This document shows, piece by piece, positions 38,570-64,000 of a stretch of 64,000 nt of DNA. The notes below the pieces were generated by a model. That model was not told the DNA's origin. It did no database searches and saw nothing but the letters and a program-made list of their open reading frames with translations. The position numbers were made by a program, and so were the translations under genes. Origin of the DNA: Aspidapion aeneum (Eukaryota; Arthropoda; Insecta; Coleoptera; Brentidae); assembly GCA_963576565.1 (NCBI GenBank), contig OY755038.1:13159756-13223755 (forward strand), in the 5' to 3' direction. The stretch's first letter is position 1. The number at the start of each line of letters is the position of its first letter.

Positions 38570-38736
38570 TGAAAGGTTAGGCAAGAGATTTCAAGACATC
38601 GGGGATAGAGTGCAATTCACAGCTGTCAAAAGGCAAAAGGTAGCGCTCTACTAGCCTGAATCTATAACAAAGCCATCTAAGCGCGGATCATATAGGTGGT
38701 ACTCGTTTTGTGTACATTGGGTTGCCTATCTTATTG

Positions 38737-38895
38737 CGACAAGGTGGCAAGTATTATTAACATTGAACGTTTGGCCAGTAACATAAAAATGTCGGTTTTT
38801 ACAAAATAAATAAAACTTTTGGTCACTTGGACTTCATCATAGGGGCTCAGGCCTTCGAGGGTTATGCAAAATTATACTGAAAACGAAACTGTTTA
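38737..38895 (+). pseudogene. Decayed lipase exon 7 copy 3
   Basis: Matches exon 7 from CAAGGTGGCAAGTATTATT, with TFGHLDFIIGAQAF and then a deletion that removes the ELVY segment. Confidence 0.7.
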
Positions 38896-39154
38896 GTGAA
38901 ATAAGTAATTTTTTTTTTGAAAAACTTATGAAGTTACGTAAATAAATAGAATTTGATTGAAGTCAGGGCTTTTTATTCGGCATATTTATGAAAGGCTAGG
39001 CAAGAGATTTTAAGACATCGGGGATAGGTGCAATGCACAGCTGCCAAAAAGCAAAAGGTAGCGCTCTACTAGCCTGAATCTATGACAGAGCCATCTAAAC
39101 GCGGATGATATAGGCGGTACTCGTTTTGTGTACATTGGGTTGCCTATCTTATTG

Positions 39155-39307
39155 TGACAAGGTGGCAAGTATTATTAACATTGAACGAAAATAAATAACA
39201 CGTTTGGTCATTTAGACTTTATAATAGGGGCTCAGGCCTACGAGTTGATTTATAACAAGATTTTAAGGATTATGCAAAATTATAATACTGAAAATGAAAC
39301 TGTTTAG
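39155..39307 (+). pseudogene. Decayed lipase exon 7 copy 4
   Basis: Same region with a larger deletion after ATTGAACG. It keeps TTTGGTCATTTAGACTTTAT (the FGHLDF codons) and the ATGCAAAATTATA end. Confidence 0.68.
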
Positions 39308-39512
39308 TGAAATAAGTAATTTTTTTTTAATTTATGAAGTGACGTAAATAAATAGAATTTGATTAAAGCCAGGGCTAGGCAAGAGATTTCAAGACATCGG
39401 GGATAGAGTGTAATGCACATCTGCTAAAAAGCAAAAGGTAGCGCTCTACTAGCCTGAATCTATAACAGAGCCATCTAAACGCGGATGATATAGGCGGTAC
39501 TCGTTTTGTGTA

Positions 39513-40509
39513 CGAAAACCGCATAGTGATGCGATGCTCCCTTAAGAAGTAAAAATATTTTGACCAAAATCTAATCAGCGCTTTACAGTATTTTAGACTA
39601 CTTCACTTAAAATTTTATGAAAATCGGTTCAGCGGTTTAGGAGCTATCGTGGACCGGACAGATACACACACACGGACAGACATCACGACGATATTGCTAA
39701 GATGGGTCAAAATACTCCCTAATAACACATTTTCGGACGTCTGATTCATGATATCAATCATTTTCATCTCAATAAAAAAAATTTTGTCACACAAAAATTG
39801 TTTATTTTGTTACTTTTAAAAACTGATGCCCCTGAAATTTTAATTTGAAAGTAATCCAACATTGTTATACTGGGTTTAAAGGGATATATATTGTCTACAA
39901 TAAAATATGTGGGATTTTTTTTCATGAGCCTGGTTTTGAATAAAATTGAATAAATCATGGGAAAAAATCTTTTTTAACTTTTTTAAAATATTTATTTTCA
40001 GTCTAATCCACCCGACTTATACATTGTTAAAAAAGGAAATTTTATCGTCTACTATATAGAGTGTATTAAATAATTTTAGAAGTTTAGTTTTTGATAAAAT
40101 TTGAAAAAACCTTAAAATTCTTGATTCTGGGGGTTTTTGGCAGCTAATTAAAAAAAAAGCAGTATGATATACAAATACACATTTTGAATGCATACCTGTA
40201 TCAAATGGAGCTTTAAAACGTCAGTTTAAAATTTCGGCGCCATGTTGGCCGCCATCTTGAATATCTCAGCCCCCGTCAACATTTCGGGGAGGGGCAACCA
40301 TGATATTTGAATTTAGCGGGCTCGAAAAAAGTAGGATTAACCATATTCCCGGAAATAATATAAAATGTTTCTAGAAAGTCGATTTTCAGAAATCTTGCCC
40401 TGACTATATGCAATGAGTATATGACCCATATAGAGTGGCAGCCGGTGAGCTTTGCAACATTGAGGGACAGATGGCGCTGAAATAAATTCGTCTATTACGC
40501 AATTTTCAG
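39513..40509. other. Spacer between lipase genes, mostly unassigned
   Basis: No gene seen. At 39605-39690 a short core (ATGAAAATCGGTTCAGCGGT, then a CACACACACGGACAGACA run) resembles the conserved core of the ACAG family, as does 34400-34475. The rest is AT-rich without paired ends. Confidence 0.35.
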
Positions 40510-40514
40510 GGACT

Positions 40515-40850
40515 ACTAGCAGTGGCGGCACGTCAGATGGGGCAAGTGAGGCGGCGCCTCACCAACTTTTAAAAAAATTAAAGTAAATTTTAAATTATTT
40601 ATCAAGCTTTTTCGCCCTCTGCTACTTAAACTTTGTGTTTTTTCATTAAATCCCCAGATAAAAAGGAACCTACAACATGAAATGAATAAATAAACTGAAT
40701 CGTCATTCGCAACTCGCGCCATAACATATTGGCCCTAGTGGACTGAACCGAACTCTTCTGTGACTCGCGCGCTTGACTGCATGTAGGTGAGGCGATTAAA
40801 AAAGTGATGAATTTGTGTGCATCAGCATACCACCCACGCTGGCCTTACAT
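40515..40850 (+). mobile_element. hAT-like left end
   Basis: CAGTGGCGGCACGTCAGATG followed by GAGGCGGCGCCTCACC is a typical hAT terminus. The other end was not found, so this is a partial element or an unpaired end. Confidence 0.45.
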
Positions 40851-41024
40851 AATTTAAAGCACATAGCCCTTAGTTTTTTTGTTTTACTGGAATGCTTTTA
40901 ACAATATAATATGAAATAATAAAATATTTCAAAAAAATATTTTTCCCTGCATAAACTTGACTTTAGAATTCGCCAAATTTTGGGTTTCCATGAGGCGGTG
41001 GGCAGCTCCGCAGAAGATATATGT

Positions 41025-41245
41025 GAAGCGGAGGTAAGTTTAGTAAGCATTCATGCGCAGCCGATGGGCTAGAGTTCATTGCACCACATATGGCAAGACT
41101 GGCCTGTCGTTGTAAGATGGTTAGTTTGGCCCTTGAGGTTTTTTGACGTCCCTTATTGAACCAGACTATTGCGCCGTACGCAATCATTGGTCTGATGACT
41201 GCTATATACAGCCAATACATTTGTTTGTGACTAGATTGTAATGCA
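41025..41245 (-). pseudogene. LINE RT fragment upstream of lipase gene 2
   Basis: The minus strand reads QMYWLYIAVIRPMIAYGAIV and RQASLAICGAMNSSPSAAHE, the same piece as 7325-7544 upstream of gene 1. It shares the 5' truncation point and the host sequence beyond it, so it is part of the duplicated block. The copy stops near 41025, which marks the left limit of visible homology. Confidence 0.78.
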
Positions 41246-41739
41246 ATAAACAAAGTGTGTTTGACAAATAATTTTTTTTAAACACAGTGTATACATTAAA
41301 AAAAGAAACAAAACATAATTAACCCTCGCTTTTAAACCGGATAATAATTATTCACAATGCAATTATATAATTAATCGTCACTCTCAAATGATGGACAAAT
41401 CTTTTTAAGTCCAAAAAAAATATGTTTTTCGCTAAATGTCCGAAATTTCAAATATTGTTAAGTGCAAAAGCTTTTAATTGTTGATTAACCGACAAAAGCT
41501 TAATTGCCAGACTAAATTCGAAAAAAAAACCTTGAAAAAAAAGTAGATATAGGTAAGAAAAAACATGTGTAAGTCACTAGGTATATATCTAACATCATTC
41601 TGTTATAGTTGTCATTTAAATAATGTGCATTTTTATTAATTTTTCTTACAAAAAATCCACTAGTAGTTTAGAGTATTTCTAATAAAGTAGACTTAAGAAC
41701 CTAGTGGCGGTAGCCGGAATAATTACTAGTACTACCTAT

Positions 41740-41748
41740 TATAAAAAA
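41740..41748 (+). promoter_or_regulatory. Candidate TATA box of lipase gene 2
   Basis: TATAAAAAA 116 bp before the start codon, the same spacing as in gene 1. Confidence 0.35.
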
Positions 41749-41855
41749 TATTAGTTTGGTAAACACAAAAAAAATAACCAATAATAATAATTAATTGCAC
41801 ATAAAAAATTTTGGTTTTTATTATTTTTTTTGGGTAGAAGTCACCGGTCGACAAA

Positions 41856-59605
<17,750 letters not shown>

Positions 59606-59665
59606 GTAAGTACAGGGTATCCCATTTTGGACACTTTCTGCTACTTTGTGGGTGTATTTTATTTT

Positions 59666-61306
59666 AGCTCGCACTACTACTATACTATAGTAGTGTGAGC
59701 TAAAATTTCTGCTTCTGCTCCGATTTCAAAATTTTTTATACAGTGTGTCCACGTAAGTTGGCGGCATATGGGAAACTTTTTTATTATTAGCTTTACGAAA
59801 AAAAGTTATTCTTCATAAAAAGTTCTGCATGGTCCAAAACCTAAAATGCAACCATCAGATGTTAAATTTTTTTAGTCATATTACGAGGTTTGTCAAAAAA
59901 TGTGATTTTTGCTCTAGAGTAAAGTACCTTTCTTTTTGACCAGATCGAAAATTGTTATAAAGAAAACATGTTTAGAATTAAAAATAGCTTTCAAATATTC
60001 AACATTGTTTATTTACATTAAAAAGATATTTTTTTCTACATTTTCTCTGCGATTATGTTGGAAATTTAAGTTTGCACATTAATGCATTGCATTTATTAAT
60101 TATAAATTTGATTAAACAATTATAAATAAACTTTTATAAACAATTATCTCTTAATTTTTATCGAACACTGATAACAACATAACTGACAGTTCGCAAAGCC
60201 TACTTTAATTATCAGTTTTAAAAAATGCCAGTGCATCCTAGATTAATTATGCATTAATGTGCAAACTTAAATTTCGAACGTAATCGTAGAGAAAATGTAG
60301 AAAAAAATATTTTTTTAATGTAAATAAACAATGTTGAATATTTGAAAGCTATTTTTAATTCTAAACATCTTTTCTTTATAACAATTTTCGATATTGTCAA
60401 AAAGAAAGGTACTTTACTCTAGAGCAAAAATCAAATTTTTTGACAAACCTCGTAATATGACTGAAAAAATTTAACATCTGATGGTTGCATTTTAGGTTTT
60501 GGACCATGCAGAACTTTTTATGAAGAATAACTTTTTTTCGTCAAGCTAATAATAAAAAAGTTTCCCATATGCCGCCAACTTACGTGGACACACTGTATAT
60601 CTTGGCGTTTCAGATGATTTTGAAACTTTTTTATCGCGCCGTCTGTCTGTCTGTAACGACCAACGCGCATAACTCAAAAACCGCTTCCCCGATTTTAATA
60701 AAATTTGGTACCTAGGTCTTTGGTCGAGATGGTCCCGTTTAAAATGAACAAAATCCACCGAACACAAGTCAAATAAAAGGGTGGGGGTAGAATAAAAAAA
60801 TTACAGTTTATGTAAAAATATGACGTGTGCGATTTCAAACGAAAGATAATTCAGTCTGGAGTTAAACAAAATACATTTTAGTTTAAAAAAAGAGTGGGGG
60901 TAGATTTCAAAAATTAGAGTTTAAGTGAAAGTATGGCGTGTGTGATATCAAACGAAAGGTAATTGAGTCTGGAGTTAAACAAAATACATTTTAGTTTAAA
61001 AAAAAAGGTGGGGGTAGATTTCAAAAATTAGAGTGTACGTGAAAATATGGCGTGTGTGATATCAAACGAAAGGTAATTGAGTCTGAAGTTAAACAAAATA
61101 CATTTTTAGTTTAACAAAAAAAGGGTGGAGGTAGATTTCAAAAATTAAGTTTGTCAAAACTTAACTTGTGTGGTATCAAACAAAAGGTAATTGAGTCTGG
61201 AGTTGAATAAAATATATTTAAGTTTTTAGTTATATTAGCTCACACGTACTCTATAACTATAGTACCTAGTGTGAGCTTAGGTGCCCATATATTGGCAGAG
61301 TATTTT
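59666..61306 (-). mobile_element. (ACAG)n hairpin element, copy 5, minus, split by a palindromic MITE
   Basis: In reverse order: the terminal hairpin (AGCTCGCACTACTACTATAC), then the MITE at 59741-60595, then TTTCAGATGATTTTGAAAC, only three GTCT units, the core, four of the about 115-bp repeats, the first hairpin and CATATATTGGCAGAGTATT. Confidence 0.8.
59741..60595. mobile_element. 855-bp palindromic MITE with about 340-bp arms
   Basis: CAGTGTGTCCACGTAAGTTG begins both arms (inverted), TA on each side. The arms stay alignable to ATTTAAGTTTGCACATTAAT with a few differences, around a centre of about 180 bp. No ORF. Confidence 0.85.
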
Positions 61307-61361
61307 TTCTTTTAGTAGGGGAGGCCGTGAATATTTTTTAGAACTTATTTTCTTATGGATC

Positions 61362-61928
61362 GTTCATACTCGTCTTTTGTCTAGTCTTTTGTCTTGGTTT
61401 AGTCTTGTCATAAGAAAGTTAAAACCACTGTTTCTTATGGGAGTGTTCATACAATGCTTTTGCTTTTGTTTTTGATTAGTCTTTGTCTTAAGAGTTGCCA
61501 ACTTTCAATCCTTAGGACAACGACTAAGACGAGTGACAGACATCAGCTGATGTTTGTTGTTTTGTTTTACAGGGCGTCCGAAGAGCGCAAGCGCGCGGTC
61601 CAAATTTTAAATTTACCGCAATTAATCATGTTTTTAACAGAAAATCTCAACATAACCTCAAAATTTTATTTGCTTTTTTTTCTTTTTCGCTTTTGTTCTT
61701 TCGTGTCTGTGTTTCGTGCACAGATTAGGTTAAACAAGATCATTTTGTGTAGAAAATAACTTTTGAAGAGGGCCTTTTTATTGAAATTGAATTTTTTTTT
61801 CAGTGAGTTATGACTAAGACTAATCAAAAACAAAAGACGAGTATAAACAGCCGATTTTGTTTAAGACTGCTAAGACTAATCAAAGGACAAAGACTAATCA
61901 AAAACAAAAGACTAAGACGAGTATGAAC
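61362..61928. repeat. Inverted-repeat element with GACTAA/TTAGTC words
   Basis: GTTCATACTCGTCTTTTGTC on the left pairs with CAAAAGACTAAGACGAGTAT on the right. TTAGTC, TAGTCTTT and their inverses recur inside both arms. The central ORF (61454-61759) has no familiar motif. Confidence 0.55.
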
Positions 61929-61992
61929 AATACTTTAGTCGGTGTATGTAAATAATTATGTTTTGTTAATGATAATAATCAACAATTTTTCG

Positions 61993-63448
61993 GTTTCGGT
62001 GCACTATCCGGACACTAAAACGACATTTTTTGATGACGATTCTTTTTGAAAATAGTAATTTAGGGATCTTGAAACTGATTTAGGTACGGAACATTAAAAA
62101 AAAAATAGTTTTTTTAATAAAAAACACACTTTTCAATTTCTATCTAAAATGCACACAAAATCACATACACAGGGATATTGGGCATAGATACTATGGACTT
62201 TGGGCCATTTGCTGGGGTTTTATTTTTATATTCCGTGACTGACTGGAAATGCGAGGTTGCCACATCACAGGCATAAAATAAAATATTTTGATTTAATTAT
62301 CCCTTCTTTCTGGCATTCATATTTTTTTAACCAATAAATTAAAAGGGAAGGGTTGGATCAGGATAAGTTTTATTATATTTGTAGAAAGGTTGGGTTTGGG
62401 TTGGTTTTGGTAGAGCTGGGATGCCTTGATTTAGGTTTGGTTTGGGTTCAGTTGGGATGGGTTGTTTTGTTTTGGTTTGGTTCAGTTTGGTTCGGTTCGC
62501 GTTCTGTGGGGATCAGTTCGGTTCGGGTTGGTTCTGTTCGGTTCGGTTCAGGTTGGTTCCGTTCGGTTCGGTTGCAGGTTCGGTTTGGTTCGGTTCGGTT
62601 CGGTTGGGCTCGGTTCCGTTCGGGTTCGGTTCTGTTGGGATCGGTTCAGTTCGGTTCGGGTTGGTTCCGTTTGGTTCGGTTCGGGTTCGGTTTGGGTTGG
62701 TTCCGTTCGGTTCAGTTTCGGTTCAGGTTGGTTCCGTTCGGTTCGGATGTGGGTTCGGTTCCGTTCGGTTCGGTTTGGTTGGGATCGGTTCAATTCGGTT
62801 CGGTACCGGTTGGTTCTGTTCGGTTCGGGTTAGTTCCATTCGGTTCGGGTTGTTTTCGTTCGGTTCGGATCGGATCGGTTCCGTTCGTGTCGGTTCCGTT
62901 CGTGTCGGTTCCGTTCGTGTCGGTTCCGTTCGGTCGGGTTGGGTTCGGTTTGGGTTGGTTTAGGTAGAGCTGGGTTGGGGTTAGTTAAGTTGTACTAGGT
63001 TTGGTTCAGTTTGGTTTGGGTTGGTTTAGGTAGAGCTGGGTTGGGGTTACTTAGAATAGAATATCACTTTATTGCCAACAAGCTTCATTGTACTAGGTTT
63101 GGTTAATTTTATCTTTTTAGGTGTGATCAAAACAGATTTAATAATATTTGTTTCCTTATTTTGATTATTGTTGCGGAAACGTGGCAACATTGCAAAATAT
63201 AAGCCACAGATATTGGCAAATTTTGTTTTGATGGGGTTGAAAAAAAAAGAAGAAGGCAAAATTGAATGAAAAGTGAGGTTAGAATGCGGTTTTGTACGTG
63301 TTTTTTAAGGTTTTATTTATTTATTTTCTTAAAAAATACTGGATAATCCGCAATTTTTTTTTTTTGAAAAATGTTATTTAGAAGGTCTACTTTAAGGTAA
63401 TTTTTATTTTTTCCAAAAAATCGTGTGTCCGGATAGTGCACCGGCCCC
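61993..63448. mobile_element. TIR element with exact 9-bp TSD carrying a G-rich satellite
   Basis: The ends GGTTTCGGTGCACTATCCGG and, inverted, GGGGCCGGTGCACTATCCGG, then ACAC in both, are flanked by identical CAATTTTTC (61984-61992 and 63449-63457). The interior contains the GGTTCGGTT array at 62360-63045. No transposase. Confidence 0.8.
62360..63045 (+). repeat. Degenerate pentamer array, (TTCGG/TTTGG/TTGGG)n
   Basis: Nearly 690 bp of one strand consists of pentamers of the form TTNGG, with TTCGG commonest, and longer motifs such as GGTTCCGTTCGG and GGTTTAGGTAGAGCTGGG repeated at a larger scale. There is strong G over C bias on the + strand. Long ORFs rich in Gly, Phe, Ser and Val are by-products of the repeat. 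Confidence 0.75.
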
Positions 63449-63457
63449 CAATTTTTC

Positions 63458-64000
63458 ATCTTTATGATGATTTTCCGATGGATTCAAAGGATCAGTCAAT
63501 GATATGAGTCGACTTATTTATTTAGTTCTTAATCTTCTACACTAAGATGAAGAGATCATGAACATTATAAGAAAAGTACTCTGTCTCATTTCAAGTGATG
63601 GAAAATATCCCTGACTGAAAATTTGCTGATCCAAAAAGTGGGTTGATTATTGATAATATAATTAGCCCATGTTATCCCATAAAATTGTATATTTTAGCTG
63701 GCTTGTACAGGATGTCTCATTATATTTTTTCCCACCCTTTTAGACCATTAATAATTGATATAGGAATATACAAGAAATTGTGCTCGAATTCGCGAAATTT
63801 TTACTTTTAAATTGCATCTTGACTTTATTCCTGATGCCGTATGTGACAGGCGCTCAAATTTATAGTTTTTGTAAATTGGATGCTCCTTATATTATTTAAT
63901 TAATAGATTAGGCTTGAAATTTACTTTCTAAAAATTTTAAATCCCTATGATACATGTTAAAAAAATTCACTGTATATACTACTTACAAAAAATTCTACTT
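63458..64000 (+). other. Intron 5 of lipase gene 2, distal part reaching exon 6 acceptor region
   Basis: The last 60 bases (TCCCTATGATACATG, then TTCACTGTATA, then CTACTTACAAAAAATTCTAC) match gene 1 intron 5 around its two insertions and just before exon 6 at 32686. A lone transposon-like end (ACAGGATGTCTCATTATA) is at 63708. Confidence 0.6.

Larger units (their letters stand above)
36714..39512 (+). repeat. Tandem array of partial exon 7 plus 3' UTR units
   Basis: Five head-to-tail units start near 36714, 37152, 38238, 38938 and 39345 with AATAAATA then TTTGATT(G/A)AAGCCAGGG. Correcting for an RTE-B insertion and a hAT-like MITE, the units are about 405-440 bp. Each of the first four ends with a decayed copy of the second half of exon 7 (from GDKVTS onward), so the units must have arisen from the gene's 3' end by unequal exchange. 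The fifth is cut short. Confidence 0.8.

Noticed and set aside
62353..62967. A 204-residue ORF rich in Gly, Phe, Ser and Val
   Set aside because: It is the translation of the (TTNGG)n array; several frames are open at once and composition follows the repeat.
62360..63045. True telomere or subtelomere
   Set aside because: The array is degenerate, dominated by TTCGG rather than a known telomere unit, and lies inside an element with a clear target duplication.

Overview
The window is AT-rich eukaryotic nuclear DNA with spliced genes, GT-AG introns and a very heavy transposon load. The gene content (a secreted lipase 3-like acid lipase), the RTE, mariner, pogo/Tigger and P-like elements, and many short inverted-repeat elements all fit an insect. 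A beetle is my best guess, but nothing in the sequence proves the order.

The host content is a tandem pair of acid lipase genes on the + strand. Lipase gene 1 (8804-36649) is complete: seven exons, 1359 coding bases, 452 residues, every junction in phase. Lipase gene 2 starts 33,052 bp downstream (41856). It has five exons in the window (to 59605). The intron before its sixth exon runs to the window end, where the last bases match the acceptor region of gene 1 exon 6. The duplication unit includes upstream sequence with a decayed LINE fragment (about 7325-7560 matched by 41025-41275). The two copies can therefore be read against each other as filled and empty sites, which dates many insertions.

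Almost all remaining DNA is mobile. (1) Two RTE-type LINE families: RTE-A (one full-length copy with an intact 968-residue ORF at 2682-5588, plus three truncated copies) and RTE-B (five 5'-truncated copies with AGT-type tails). (2) A family with 9-bp target duplications and short imperfect ends starting CAACGAT (1870-6981, 30809-32571, 57390-59336; relatives at 54614-55917, 49808-50778 and 21178-21346). (3) Tc1/mariner-like elements and TA-flanked inverted-repeat elements at many sites. (4) A P-element-like (THAP9-like) remnant with an exact 8-bp target duplication (34549-36286). (5) An abundant element carrying an (ACAG)n block and a hairpin at each end. (6) hAT-like, Harbinger-like and pogo/Tigger-like small elements, fold-back elements, and a tRNA-like SINE head.

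Layout: 1-8800, nested transposons upstream of gene 1; 8804-36649, gene 1 with introns enlarged by nested insertions; 36650-39512, a head-to-tail array of degraded copies of the last exon and 3' UTR; 39513-41850, spacer with a hAT-like end and LINE fragment; 41856-64000, gene 2 with its own set of intron insertions. The most notable observations are an RTE-A copy that carried a foreign 66-bp segment and a second tail inside one target duplication; two related elements at exactly the same palindromic intron site in the two paralogs; a 1.46-kb inverted-repeat element with an exact 9-bp duplication that carries a G-rich pentamer satellite; a 13-bp-TSD hairpin insertion; a 16-bp TTCGAA minisatellite; and the last-exon array.
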